A stretch of DNA of 64,000 bases, from contig NZ_JBNHEP010000091.1 of assembly GCF_050015995.1 (NCBI RefSeq), forward strand, positions 52,529 to 116,528. The letters run 5' to 3'. Positions 35,059 through 44,051 of this stretch are shown here, in pieces; the first letter of the stretch is position 1, and each line of letters opens with the position of its first letter. Made by a program: the position numbers and the translations under genes. This DNA comes from Trichodesmium sp050015995. Lineage in GTDB: Bacteria; Cyanobacteriota; Cyanobacteriia; Cyanobacteriales; Microcoleaceae. The notes beneath the pieces were generated by a model. The model did not search any database and had not been told where the DNA came from. It saw only the letters and a program-made list of their open reading frames with translations.

Positions 35059-36345
35059 ATGGAGACAGCTATTGAATCAATCCACGCCAGAGAAATTCTT
35101 GATTCTCGTGGTCGTCCAACTGTAGAAGCAGAAGTCCATCTAGTCAATGGGATTATGGGATTAGCCCAAGTGCCCAGTGGTGCATCAACAGGCAGCTTTG
35201 AAGCCCACGAACTTCGGGATGGAGACAAAGGACGCTACAGTGGCAAAGGGGTACTCACAGCAGTCAAAAATGTAGAAGAACAAATTACCCCCACCCTAGT
35301 CAAAATCAATGCTCTCAACCAAACCTTAGTTGACAGCAAAATGATCGAAATAGACGGCTCCCCTAACAAAAGCAACCTAGGAGCAAACGCAATTCTAGCA
35401 GTCTCCCTAGCAACAGCCAAAGCAGCAGCTAACTCTGTTGGTATGCCATTATATCGCTATTTAGGTGGTCCTCAAGCCAGTCTACTTCCAGTACCCCTCA
35501 TGAACGTCATTAACGGTGGTGCTCACGCTGCCAATAACGTAGATATTCAAGAATTTATGATTGTACCTGTAGGTGCTGCCTCATTTAAAGAAGCATTGCG
35601 GTGGGGAGCAGAAGTATTCGCCACCCTCAGTGGAGTTTTAAAAGAGAAAGATCTACTAGGTGGAGTAGGAGATGAAGGCGGTTACGCTCCCAACTTAGGC
35701 TCCAACCAAGAAGCATTAGATATATTAATTGCAGCTATTGAAAAAGCTGGTTACAAACCAGGAGAACAAATCGCCTTAGCGTTAGACGTAGCTGCCAGCG
35801 AATTTTACAAAGATGGTAACTACACTTATGACGGGGCAACTCATTCTCCTAGTGAGTTGATTGATTATTTAGCTAGTTTAGTCGATCAATATCCCATTGT
35901 GTCCATCGAAGATGGTTTACATGAAGAAGATTGGGAAAGTTGGGTGCAGCTAACCCAAAAGTTAGGTAGCAAAATCCAATTAGTAGGAGATGACTTATTT
36001 GTTACCAATGCTTCTCGCCTACAAAAAGGTATTGATATGGGTGGCGGTAACTCAATTTTGATTAAACTCAACCAAATAGGTTCCTTGACCGAAACTCTAG
36101 AAACTATTGACTTAGCAACTCGTAACAGTTATCGCTCAGTTATCAGTCACCGTTCAGGAGAAACAGAAGACACAACGATCGCTGATTTAGCCGTGGCCAC
36201 CCGTGCAGGTCAGATTAAAACAGGTTCCCTCTGTCGTAGCGAACGGGTGGCCAAATATAATCGACTGTTGCGGATTGAAGATGAATTGGGCGATCGCGCC
36301 GTCTATGCAGGTGCAATAGGTTTAGGGCCAAAAGGTAGAAATTAG
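35059..36345 (+). CDS. eno: Enolase (phosphopyruvate hydratase)
   Basis: 428 residues, full length. It interconverts 2-phosphoglycerate and phosphoenolpyruvate in cytosolic glycolysis. Family marks: IHAREILDSRGRPTVE at the start, PSGASTGSFEAHELRDGD, the general acid region GGVGDEGGYAPN, metal ligands in LALDVAASEF, SIEDGLHEEDW and VGDDLFVTN, the catalytic Lys region NSILIKLNQIGSLTET, and the signature SHRSGETEDTTIADLAVA. All expected residues are present. Monocistronic; it marks the boundary between the core region and the accessory island that follows. Confidence 0.98.
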   Translation: METAIESIHAREILDSRGRPTVEAEVHLVNGIMGLAQVPSGASTGSFEAHELRDGDKGRYSGKGVLTAVKNVEEQITPTLVKINALNQTLVDSKMIEIDGSPNKSNLGANAILAVSLATAKAAANSVGMPLYRYLGGPQASLLPVPLMNVINGGAHAANNVDIQEFMIVPVGAASFKEALRWGAEVFATLSGVLKEKDLLGGVGDEGGYAPNLGSNQEALDILIAAIEKAGYKPGEQIALALDVAASEFYKDGNYTYDGATHSPSELIDYLASLVDQYPIVSIEDGLHEEDWESWVQLTQKLGSKIQLVGDDLFVTNASRLQKGIDMGGGNSILIKLNQIGSLTETLETIDLATRNSYRSVISHRSGETEDTTIADLAVATRAGQIKTGSLCRSERVAKYNRLLRIEDELGDRAVYAGAIGLGPKGRN

Positions 36346-36541
36346 AGTTAGTGATAGCATAAAACTAGCGAAAACTGACCTATAACACCAAAAATGTTAG
36401 GGATAGAAACTCAACTGGCGTAATCCTAGAGTTTCTTCCCATTTCTCAGGGATTAAGCCAAAAGTTAACTGTTGACTATAATTACTTTCTCAACTAATGT
36501 TGAATTTATAGGACTTTTTGTACCTTTAGCAAGAAAGATTT

Positions 36542-36853
36542 TTGATGACAAATAAAACTAAGGATTTATTCATTGGAACAGAAACAATGAGTCGGCCAAT
36601 GAGATTCAAACTACTTGAGAAAGGCTACACGCTCAAAGTTCAGAATAAGTATAACCAAAAAGAAAGAGTGGTAGCATCAGGAGGAACACGGGAAGATTAC
36701 CCAAAAGAACTAACTAGAGACTGTCGGGTGCTAATTGCTTGTTTGCCCTCAGAAAATATGTCTGGCAAAAATGGTTCGATTGAAGGAATAAACAAAGGCG
36801 CTACAGAGAAATATTATTATAGATGTGGTAATATGGTCTTGGATTTTCGATAA
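36542..36853 (+). pseudogene. Decayed third copy of the beta-hydroxyacid-dehydrogenase-like gene (N-terminal part)
   Basis: 103 codons that align end to end with the N-terminal NAD-binding region of the genes at 40,196 and 44,635: MTNKTKDLFIGTETMSRPM against MKNKATVAYIGTGYMGRPM, then FKLLEKGYTLKVQNKY and PKELTRDCRVLIACLPSENM. The dinucleotide loop GxGxxG has become GTETMS, so NAD(P) binding is lost. The alignment ends at about one quarter of the parent length. The residual protein is not expected to be an enzyme. It shows that this family was present in at least three copies at the locus. Confidence 0.8.
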
Positions 36854-37056
36854 CGAATCAGGTTATCAACCAAATATTCCCAGAATAGCCAAAATTCACC
36901 AGAGAGATTTACACAAGAGTAGAAAGATACCATACATAACAACAAAAATGGTGTCAATTTTAGGATAAGTTAAACATTTAGCTTAAGGAAGCTTGAAATT
37001 TTTTGAGGGAGAGCAATTTAATTAAGGCTCGAACACTTAATATTACCTCAACGCTT

Positions 37057-37090
37057 CTAGCAGAATGTTGTTGAAAACAACAGAAGCTAG
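37057..37090 (+). promoter_or_regulatory. Stem-loop in the leader of the methyltransferase gene
   Basis: CTAGC (37,057) pairs with GCTAG (37,086), and inside TGTTGT pairs with ACAACA around a TGAA loop. It lies 55 bases before the ATG at 37,146. It could be an mRNA-stability or attenuation element; function is not shown. Confidence 0.35.
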
Positions 37091-37145
37091 GAGAAAGTCG
37101 TAACAAGGAAAAACAAAAAAAAGTAGTTTAGAACAATTAAAGATT

Positions 37146-37826
37146 ATGAATCAAGCAGTAACAACTAAAAGCAAGGATAGTTTTGATGCCATCAAAGGAG
37201 CTCATGTTCTGTCAGGCGATCCTGAAAAGATACAAGAATATTACGATCAATGGGCGACTGCCTATGATAGTGACGTATCCAACGAAGAGTATACAGGTCC
37301 TAAATACATTGTCAATTTCTTGGCAGAGTCCAAGAGCGATAATGGGTTGAAAACCATAGATGCAAGCAATCGCCATATGGAAATCCTGGATGCAGGGTGT
37401 GGTACAGGTTTAGTGGGTATTGTCCTCAAGCAAAAAGGTTATCAGAATGTAGATGGATGCGATCTCTCTGAAGGAATGGTAGAACAAGCTCGTTCGACAG
37501 GTGCTTATAATGTTCTCGAAAGTGGAATTGACCTCACTAAAATAAATGAAGCTTATGAGGACAATCAGTATGATGCTACAGTCTGCTGTGGGGTATTTAC
37601 TTTAGGTCATGTGCCTCCAACTGCTTTATTAGAGCTAATTCGGATTACTAAACCAGGTGGCTGGGTAGTAGTAAGCACCCGCAAGAGCTATTACGACAGC
37701 ACTAATTTCCAAGAGGTTTGCGATCGCTACCAACAAGAAGGTAAAGTCAAATTGGTCAATCATGTTAAAGATGGTCCATATATTGCTGAAGAAGGGGCAC
37801 ATTATTGGGCTTTTGCAGTTTGTTAA
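37146..37826 (+). CDS. Class I SAM-dependent methyltransferase
   Basis: 226 residues, a complete Rossmann-fold methyltransferase. Motif I is EILDAGCGTGLVGIVL (about residue 80), the acidic loop reads VDGCDLSEGMVEQA, motif II is VCCGVFTLGHVPP, and motif III is IRITKPGGWVVVSTR. The N-terminal segment (EKIQEYYDQWATAYDSD) is typical of small-molecule methyltransferases of the Williams-Beuren-27/UbiE-like type. The acceptor (N, O or C) cannot be told. It is the first intact gene of the accessory island, followed by a 2OG oxygenase in the same direction. Confidence 0.92.
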   Translation: MNQAVTTKSKDSFDAIKGAHVLSGDPEKIQEYYDQWATAYDSDVSNEEYTGPKYIVNFLAESKSDNGLKTIDASNRHMEILDAGCGTGLVGIVLKQKGYQNVDGCDLSEGMVEQARSTGAYNVLESGIDLTKINEAYEDNQYDATVCCGVFTLGHVPPTALLELIRITKPGGWVVVSTRKSYYDSTNFQEVCDRYQQEGKVKLVNHVKDGPYIAEEGAHYWAFAVC

Positions 37827-37837
37827 TAAAGCTGCTG

Positions 37838-37868
37838 TGAGCGAAGAGCAAAAGCTCACTATGTTTTA
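37838..37868 (+). terminator. Possible weak terminator after the methyltransferase
   Basis: GTGAGC (37,838) and GCTCAC (37,854) form a 6-bp stem, followed by TATGTTTTAGG. The T-run is short, so the call is weak. The remaining 340 bases to the next gene show no coding region. Confidence 0.3.
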
Positions 37869-38211
37869 GGCGATCGGGTGCAGCTAGTGTTACCTAGGAT
37901 GTTGATTCTGATAATTTTTCCACCCCGAAAAGTTATGCAGCACTACTCCTGTTTCTTTCTACAAACAAGAGGTTGTTAAAAGTGTTGCTTGGGTACTGTT
38001 TTTAATTAGTCTTAGTATTTTAAAATAGCCCTTGTTATTTCCCGATAGGGCAAAAGAGTCAAACAGAAAACCTGATAGAATCAACTCCCTAGGTTTTACC
38101 GAAACTTTAACTATTTTCTACCAATAGAGGAAAGCAAAAATTAGCTAACTCTATAGTTTTTGTTGCGGAAATTTTAGATGGGAAATTAAACTATATATAG
38201 GTATTGATGCC

Positions 38212-39141
38212 ATGAGAAGTCTGCCAATTATCTCCTTATCAGAATTAGAAAAAGCTAGCCCTGAAGAAATTAAAAAATTGTACGATGTTTGCTATGAACA
38301 TGGTTTTTTCTATCTAAAAGAACATGGAGTTTCCTCAGAAATAATCAATCAAACTATTGAGGCATCCCGAAATTTTTTTGAACTACCTGAAGATGTTAAA
38401 TTAAACTACCGTCAAGACGTCCAAAAAGTTTATCCCAAAACTTGCAGGGGTTACGTTCCTTTGTATGGAGAATTTCTGAATAAAGAAATTGGGTTTGACC
38501 CCAAACAAGTTTTCGATTTAGGTATAGAAAGACCTCTATCTGAGGAACCTTTTACCGGTCCGACAGTTATACCTGATGATAGTGTAGCTCCAGGTTTTGC
38601 TGGTTCTCATTATGAGCTACAAAATGAAATTATGACAAAGGTAACTCCTAAGTTATTAAAAGGATTAGCCTTAGCGTTAGGATTAGAAGCCAATTGGTTC
38701 GATAGATTTTTTACAGAGCCAACATTAATCCAACGCACGATTTATTATCCAGCAGGGATGGGAAAAGCAGGAAAACATACGGATAATGGCATATTTACAG
38801 TTTTAATTCAAGAATATTTTCCCCAGCCTTCTTTAAGAGTTCATACTAAAGATGAATGGATAGATGCTCCCTGTATAGAAGATGCCTTTGTGATTAATTT
38901 AGGGGATATGTTACAAATGTGGACAAAAGGATTATTTGTTAGTACGCCCCATGAAGTAATTCATCGTAATTCTGAAGCAACTAGAATATCAATTCCCTTC
39001 TTTGTTTATCCAAATATTGATGCAATAATTGAACCATTTGATACTACTGAAAAAATTAGTTCTAAAGAAGTAATGTTAAAGAATTTTGTGTCAATTTGGG
39101 AAACCCGTGAAGGGGCAGGTAGGGCTAAAGAAATAGTCTAA
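38212..39141 (+). CDS. 2-Oxoglutarate/Fe(II) oxygenase, isopenicillin N synthase family
   Basis: 309 residues. A DIOX_N domain (LPIISLSELEKASPEEIKK ... YEHGFFYLKEHGV) is followed by the jelly-roll core with iron ligands in GKHTDNGIFTVLIQ (HxD) and TPHEVIHRNS (distal His), and the co-substrate motif RISIPFF (RxS). Such enzymes hydroxylate, desaturate, epoxidise or cyclise small substrates using 2OG and oxygen in the cytosol. It lies in an island with methyltransferases and dehydrogenases, so a tailoring step is likely. Start: ATG at 38,212. The substrate is unknown. Confidence 0.92.
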   Translation: MRSLPIISLSELEKASPEEIKKLYDVCYEHGFFYLKEHGVSSEIINQTIEASRNFFELPEDVKLNYRQDVQKVYPKTCRGYVPLYGEFLNKEIGFDPKQVFDLGIERPLSEEPFTGPTVIPDDSVAPGFAGSHYELQNEIMTKVTPKLLKGLALALGLEANWFDRFFTEPTLIQRTIYYPAGMGKAGKHTDNGIFTVLIQEYFPQPSLRVHTKDEWIDAPCIEDAFVINLGDMLQMWTKGLFVSTPHEVIHRNSEATRISIPFFVYPNIDAIIEPFDTTEKISSKEVMLKNFVSIWETREGAGRAKEIV

Positions 39142-39286
39142 TTTATAAATAGACAAAAACTCAATAATTGCCACAAATTAAGCTTTAATAAATTACTTGA
39201 TAACCAATTTATTAAGGCTTTGATGACTATGCTTATCTATAAATTGAGTTAGGTTCAACATAATTGATAAGAACAAATAAAATATA

Positions 39287-39991
39287 ATGATTAATGAGTA
39301 TGTTGATATAGCCAATTATTATGACAACCTATTGACAAGTGGATACTTTGACTTTGATTACCTTAGCAATATCTTGTACAACTTACTTGGTGTTAGAAGA
39401 AAAGTTTTAGATATTGGTATAGGAACTGGATTACTTACTGAAAAAATGCTTTCCTTGGCAAACTATAACATTGTTGGCGTTGATTTTTCTCCCCGAATGT
39501 TGGAAATTGCTAAGAAGAGATTAGTAAATTCAGATGTTAAGTTGATTTGTGAAGATATTATAGAATTTGAAAGTAAGGAAAAGTTTGAAGCTATAGTTTC
39601 AACTGGAGGTGTTATTTGTATATTGGAAGAAGATGGAGAATATAGGATTTCTAGCCACATAATTGATCCAGAAAAAAATCAGCAGTTGCTGGCAAAGTTA
39701 CACAGTCATTTAGACGAGGGTGGATTATTAGCATTGGGAATTCAGGGAGGTCATACCAACTATAAAAAGGAAATTAAAGATGAGATTTTTTATGAGCAGA
39801 AAATTAAGAAGGAGGGAAATTATATTGATAAGTGCTACGTGTTTTCTGAAGCTAATGGAGAAATAAAGAGCAAACAATTTTGCCGTTTTTATGTTTTTGA
39901 TGAACTACAGACAACTCAAGCGCTGATTGATGCAGGATTTAAGCAAGAATATCAGATTATTGATGGCAAGTTTTTAGTCAGCTACAAATAA
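39287..39991 (+). CDS. Class I SAM-dependent methyltransferase
   Basis: 234 residues. It begins MINEYVDIANYYDNLLTSGY, a typical pre-domain helix. Motif I is VLDIGIGTGLLTEKML and the adenosine-binding loop is IVGVDFSPRMLEIAKKR. The segment CEDIIEFESKEKFEAIVSTG fits the SAM-binding strand-loop, and LHSHLDEGGLLALGIQGGH the central strand. It is a different methyltransferase lineage from that at 37,146, so it is not a recent duplicate. The substrate is unknown; the island context suggests a small metabolite. Confidence 0.9.
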   Translation: MINEYVDIANYYDNLLTSGYFDFDYLSNILYNLLGVRRKVLDIGIGTGLLTEKMLSLANYNIVGVDFSPRMLEIAKKRLVNSDVKLICEDIIEFESKEKFEAIVSTGGVICILEEDGEYRISSHIIDPEKNQQLLAKLHSHLDEGGLLALGIQGGHTNYKKEIKDEIFYEQKIKKEGNYIDKCYVFSEANGEIKSKQFCRFYVFDELQTTQALIDAGFKQEYQIIDGKFLVSYK

Positions 39992-40059
39992 TACAGCAAT
40001 TATGACATAATTAATGAATGCATAAACTCGATTTGTATAATTAAATTTACCATCAAAAC

Positions 40060-40164
40060 TATAGCAATGCGCGATCGGGCATTTACAACTTAGAGCTATT
40101 AAGTGCAGTCTATATAAAGATGTACGAAAAATAATGTGTAAATATACCAGAGCACATTGCTATA
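40060..40164. repeat. MITE-like element related to family B
   Basis: TATAGCAATGCGCGATCGGG at the left and CATTGCTATA at the right are inverted ends. The element ends about 30 bases before the start codon of the next gene, so that gene's promoter lies in or next to it. Confidence 0.55.
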
Positions 40165-40195
40165 TTTGTACAGATTAAAAAATCAAAAGGAAATT

Positions 40196-41509
40196 ATGAC
40201 TAAACAGAAAATTGCCTACATCGGCACCGGTGCAATGGGCAAACAGCACATCTACAAACTGCTGAATGATGGGTATGAAGTTCAAGTTTATGATAAGTAT
40301 CCAGAAGCAGCAAAAACAGTCATTGCCAAAGGGGCAATTTGGAAAGATAGTCCCAAGGAAGCAGCTCAAGGGGCAGATCTGGTGATTACCAATTTACCCT
40401 TACCCCATCATGTATCAGAAAATATGTTAGGGGAAACTGGTGCAGTGGAAGGGATGAAACCTGGTGCAACGTGGATGGATTTTTCCACAACCGACTACCA
40501 TAATACCCAACATATAGCAGGAGAAGCTGCCAAAAAAGGATTATTCAGTTTAGAATCTCCCGTGAGTAATCTCTCTCACATGGGTATAGATTTTTGTAAT
40601 GTCAGTTTCTATATTAGTGGAGACCGGGAAGGCTACGATCTGAGCAAAGAAACCCTTGATGCTATAGGCAAAATTTCCTTCTTTGTTAGTAAAACTATAG
40701 GTGAAGCTCAAACCGTAAAATTGTTAACCAACTTGTTGTTTTATTCACAAATGTTGATATTAGGGGAAGTTTATATGATTTGCAAAATATATGGCATTCC
40801 TTTGTTATGGATGTGGGATTATATTCGAGCTTCCATAGGAAATAGTGTAGTGACAGAGCAAGTAAGTCCCTTTATTTTTGATGGCAGTTATGATTATTCC
40901 TGTTCCTTAGAAATTACGGTAAAAGATACTGATTTAACAGTTCAATTAGCTGACGAATTGAAGATTCCGTTACCGTTAGGGCGTATTGTTGAAGAAAGAT
41001 ATCGAGAAGCTGGACAGAAATATGATGCTCATGATAATCATGTGAAAGTCACTAAATTAATTGAAGAAGACAATAATTTAGATTTGCGGTTGCCTGATTT
41101 TACCGCTCCTTCTCCTTATGGTTTAGATCGGAGTTACGTTCATTCTGAAGAAAGAGTAACTGATAGTTTTGGGCGCATTAAACCTCTGCCTTATCAACTG
41201 GAATATGCAGCACCGGAACCATTAGAAGATGAAAAGTTAATGGATATTGCTAAATCTCTAACAGATTTTATGGCTTATATTAATTATTTAGTCTTAGGAG
41301 AAGCTAATGATCTAGGGAAAAATATGGGCTTAACTGATGAATTATTAGTGGATGTGATTCGTTGGAGTGTTGGAACCTGTTGGGTATCTGATAATATTGA
41401 TACTTATCAACCAAACCCAGAGATTGTTGAGAAGATTAAATCCTTTGATTTTGGAAACAAAGTGAAACTTCCAGTTATGACAAAGATGCTGGCACATCTG
41501 AGTCGTTAA
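40196..41509 (+). CDS. Beta-hydroxyacid-dehydrogenase-type NAD(P)-binding oxidoreductase (copy 1)
   Basis: 437 residues. Rossmann start IAYIGTGAMGKQHIYKLL (GxGxxG), NLPLPHHVSENMLG, then the substrate loop reading ESPVSNLSHMG where family members usually have DAPVSGGxxGA. The catalytic Lys/Asn motif is GEAQTVKLLTNLL. The protein is about 140 residues longer than a usual HIBADH (about 295), with an extra C-terminal helical part (DFMAYINYLVLGEANDLG ...) that looks like a second copy of the helical domain. It probably oxidises a hydroxy acid or reduces the reverse substrate. ATG at 40,196 is chosen because AAAAGG precedes it; an upstream ATG at 40,157 is less well placed. Paralogue at 44,635. Confidence 0.88.
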   Translation: MTKQKIAYIGTGAMGKQHIYKLLNDGYEVQVYDKYPEAAKTVIAKGAIWKDSPKEAAQGADLVITNLPLPHHVSENMLGETGAVEGMKPGATWMDFSTTDYHNTQHIAGEAAKKGLFSLESPVSNLSHMGIDFCNVSFYISGDREGYDLSKETLDAIGKISFFVSKTIGEAQTVKLLTNLLFYSQMLILGEVYMICKIYGIPLLWMWDYIRASIGNSVVTEQVSPFIFDGSYDYSCSLEITVKDTDLTVQLADELKIPLPLGRIVEERYREAGQKYDAHDNHVKVTKLIEEDNNLDLRLPDFTAPSPYGLDRSYVHSEERVTDSFGRIKPLPYQLEYAAPEPLEDEKLMDIAKSLTDFMAYINYLVLGEANDLGKNMGLTDELLVDVIRWSVGTCWVSDNIDTYQPNPEIVEKIKSFDFGNKVKLPVMTKMLAHLSR

Positions 41510-41524
41510 AAGCAGTTTTTTGTT

Positions 41525-41682
41525 TGTAGTTGGGCTTTAGCCCCTAAAGTCCTTTTCAAATTGATGAACCACATCGCCATAACCAAAACGTTGTAGGGAC
41601 GTTGCATGCAACGTCCCTACTGCGCTCTATTGAAATGAAAACTGCTGTAAAATATTTATGTCTGGGCTAAAGTCCAACTACA
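41525..41682. repeat. Nested repeat: family-C MITE inside a hairpin element
   Basis: Outer arms TGTAGTTGGGCTTTAGCCC and GGGCTAAAGTCCAACTACA (perhaps a relative of the 12,261 hairpin) enclose a full family-C MITE (about 41,549-41,648, hairpin GTAGGGACGTTGCATGC with its complement). A right flank like the 12,219 element (CCGGACATGAT) follows near 41,704. One repeat has inserted into another. Confidence 0.8.
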
Positions 41683-41813
41683 AGCCTAATTATAATTGTT
41701 CTACCGGACATGATTTAATTAAAAAATGAGCAAACTATTAAGTGTTAATATCAACACATTGTTATTTAGAAATAGTATAATAACCTATAATTTTTAGGTT
41801 CAATATTTTTTAT

Positions 41814-42512
41814 ATGCACAAAAATAAAGAAGATCCAGAAAAAAAATCTAATGATGTGCAAGATTGGATTTTTGGTGCTGAAATAGCTAATAGGTTTACT
41901 GATGAGGCGGAAAAACATATACCTGATTATTGGAAAGTAATAGAGTTAACAATTAATATACTTAAAGATAATGTACCTAAAGATGGGTATATCATTGATG
42001 TGGGATGTGCTAGTGGTAATACATTGTTGTATTTATACAAACAGGGTTTCACAAATTTGTTTGGGATAGATTATTCTCCAGAAATGCTAAAAGTAGCTTA
42101 TAAAAACTTGAGTAAAGTTGACAAAGACTTTCCTTCCAGATTATTTCAAACGAAAACATTCGTTGAAAATATGAGTTTTAATGCTATAATTTGTAATTGG
42201 ACTCTTCATTTCATCAAAGAAAGAGAAAAATACTTAAAAGATATTTTTGATTCTCTAATTAGTAAAGGATTATTTATCCTGACAGAAAAAACACTTCAAA
42301 GTAAAATAATAGAAAATAAATATATACTTTTTAAACAAGACAAAGGATTAAGTAATGAAGAAATTGAACGGAAGAAACAACAATTAGAAGGTGTATTAAA
42401 TCCTCTGTCTGTCACACAAAATCTAGATTTATTAACTCAAACTGGTTTTTCTCAAATAGAAATCATAAATGCTAGAATTGGATTTGTCACTTTTTTGTCT
42501 ATAAAACCTTAA
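41814..42512 (+). CDS. Class I SAM-dependent methyltransferase
   Basis: 232 residues. Motif I reads GYIIDVGCASGNTLLYLY and the acidic loop IDYSPEMLKVAYKN. The usual Trp/His post-motif (ICNWTLHFIKEREKYLKDIF) is followed by the strand LISKGLFILTEKT. The C-terminal LLTQTGFSQIEIINA is typical of methyltransferases acting on small acids or polar metabolites (trans-aconitate methyltransferase/UbiE-like fold). It is 28 bases upstream of the next gene and probably co-transcribed with it. Confidence 0.9.
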   Translation: MHKNKEDPEKKSNDVQDWIFGAEIANRFTDEAEKHIPDYWKVIELTINILKDNVPKDGYIIDVGCASGNTLLYLYKQGFTNLFGIDYSPEMLKVAYKNLSKVDKDFPSRLFQTKTFVENMSFNAIICNWTLHFIKEREKYLKDIFDSLISKGLFILTEKTLQSKIIENKYILFKQDKGLSNEEIERKKQQLEGVLNPLSVTQNLDLLTQTGFSQIEIINARIGFVTFLSIKP

Positions 42513-42540
42513 GTATACAACATTATCCCAGAATAATAAT

Positions 42541-43290
42541 ATGAAATATACAGATATTATCAAAGAGGCCAAACATCAAACAGTATTATCTAAAAGCGAT
42601 CGCTTTGTCAAAATATCACAGCGAGAGGAACGAAGTGATATTCCTAGTTCTGTATGGCCAACTTTGCTCAAAAATACTTATTTGCAAACCTGGAAAGGGA
42701 TTATCTTGAATAAAGGGTGTACTGAGATTGCCACCTATCCCATGATTCTGTCTGAGTTGCAACCTAAAACAATTATTGAACTGGGGGCACTCAATGGAGG
42801 AAGTGCCCTGTGGTTAGCAGATAACTTGGAAATTTTTGGTATTCAAGGAGAAATTTATGCTGTGGATATTGATCTCAGCTTGTTAGATGAAAAAGCCAAA
42901 TTAATGCCTAACATTCACTTTATCCAAGGAGATTGTAACCATATAGAAACAGCTTTACCTCCTAGTCTTCTAGCTAATTTACCCCATCCTTGGCTGTTAA
43001 TTGATGATGTCCATATTAATACCATAGGAATTTGTGACTACTTTCATCAGAATGGGTTACAAACAGGGGACTACTTTATTGTAGAAGACACTAATCCATC
43101 ACTTTGGACTTTTTGGGACAATCCATTTTGGGAAGAGAAGCAAGAAATGGAGGAAGGTTTAGAGAAGTTAAGAAATATGAAAAAATGGTTGTATTCCCAT
43201 GAAGATGAATACTTAGTTGATACTTACTATCAAGATTTATTTGGTTACAATGGCTCTAAAAACTGGAACTCTATTTTGAAGCGAGTTTAA
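42541..43290 (+). CDS. CmcI-like SAM-dependent methyltransferase / cephalosporin hydroxylase family
   Basis: 249 residues. IIELGALNGGSALWLADN is the SAM-binding loop and GEIYAVDID the acidic strand end. WLLIDDVHIN and GDYFIVEDTNPSLW are the conserved Asp/His/Glu-Asp elements of the CmcI family, which bind a divalent metal. CmcI works in cephamycin 7-alpha-methoxylation, and relatives include rhamnosyl O-methyltransferases, so the likely reaction is a metal-assisted O-methylation. The enzyme is distinct from the three other methyltransferases here. Confidence 0.85.
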   Translation: MKYTDIIKEAKHQTVLSKSDRFVKISQREERSDIPSSVWPTLLKNTYLQTWKGIILNKGCTEIATYPMILSELQPKTIIELGALNGGSALWLADNLEIFGIQGEIYAVDIDLSLLDEKAKLMPNIHFIQGDCNHIETALPPSLLANLPHPWLLIDDVHINTIGICDYFHQNGLQTGDYFIVEDTNPSLWTFWDNPFWEEKQEMEEGLEKLRNMKKWLYSHEDEYLVDTYYQDLFGYNGSKNWNSILKRV

Positions 43291-43295
43291 ATAAT

Positions 43296-43390
43296 TTGGT
43301 AGTGGTGTACAAGTAGTGATTTTTGCAGTTAGGCTCCTGACAGTCAAAGGAGTTCACTTATAAATATCACTACATCTACAGGACTACCAA
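43296..43390. repeat. MITE, family D
   Basis: TTGGTAGTGGTGTACAAGTA at the left and TACATCTACAGGACTACCAA at the right are imperfect inverted ends. A second copy is at 26,291-26,442. It lies immediately after the CmcI-like gene stop. The rest of the 337-bp spacer shows no gene. Confidence 0.7.
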
Positions 43391-43627
43391 TAATTTTTAT
43401 ATGTATTTAGGCTTGCGAGACTAAGGCATCATGTAAAAATAAGTTCTACAAATTTTATCTGAAATAGATTGTGAAATCTAGCTTCCATCAAAAAAACTGT
43501 TCAGGTTATTCTTACACGACTCCTAAGTTCATTATCTGAGGTCGATCTACTTTATTTGTTTGAACCTTAGAAGTTTTTTTCAGTGTAAACTTTTTTTGAC
43601 AACATTATTATCTAATCTGAGCCAGTA

Positions 43628-43933
43628 ATGAAAGAAAATAAATCTTTGATGGCAGTTAAAAACAAACGCTTTCACTACATTTGGTTACGCGATAATTGTC
43701 TGTCTGAGAAAAGTCGCCATCCTAGCTATTTTCAGAAACTCTATGACTTCAACAAAGGAAAAGAAATCCCAAAGCCAAAATTTGTAGAGTTAACAGATAA
43801 GGAATTGATAATTGACTGGGATGAACACCCTCCACATCGGAGCATCTTTCCCATTGAATGGTTGATAACTTATGCTTACGATCAAAACCAAGATGGCAAC
43901 AATAGCAAGCATCAAAAAGGACAAAGTCGCTAG
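43628..43933 (+). CDS. Orphan N-terminal domain of a gamma-butyrobetaine-hydroxylase-like protein
   Basis: 101 residues. FHYIWLRDNCLSEKSRHPSY and LIIDWDEHPPHRSIFPIEWL match the GBBH-like N-terminal domain (DUF971) that precedes the TauD-type oxygenase domain in gamma-butyrobetaine and trimethyllysine dioxygenases. The frame then stops, so the whole 2OG oxygenase domain (about 270 residues) is missing. No convincing remnant of it was found in the next 700 bases. It is either a truncated gene or, less likely, an independent small protein. Within an island rich in methyltransferases, a lost betaine-type hydroxylase is notable. Confidence 0.7.
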   Translation: MKENKSLMAVKNKRFHYIWLRDNCLSEKSRHPSYFQKLYDFNKGKEIPKPKFVELTDKELIIDWDEHPPHRSIFPIEWLITYAYDQNQDGNNSKHQKGQSR

Positions 43934-44051
43934 CAACTCACTTAGGGGCAACTTTGTATACCATGAAATGTTAACTGTGGAGACAGCTACAGGTGGTGCG
44001 AGGAATCAAGGGGGTAAGACTTTTGCCCCAGACACTCCAGGGTTGACGTAG
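43893..44051 (+). CDS. Small open reading frame, 52 residues, doubtful
   Basis: ATG at 43,893, stop at 44,049. It overlaps the end of the preceding fragment in another frame. The predicted product starts MATIASIKKDKVASNSLRGN and ends GGARNQGGKTFAPDTPGLT. It is Gly/Thr rich at the end and has no recognised domain. It could be the frameshifted or rearranged remainder of some lost gene, an unannotated small peptide, or chance. There is no good ribosome-binding site. Confidence 0.25.
   Translation: MATIASIKKDKVASNSLRGNFVYHEMLTVETATGGARNQGGKTFAPDTPGLT

Noticed and set aside
37095..37108. AAGTCGTAACAAGG, identical to the universal 3' end motif of 16S rRNA
   Set aside because: Nothing around it resembles rRNA (no anti-Shine-Dalgarno or helix 44 sequence) and it lies in a gene leader; coincidence or a tiny relic.
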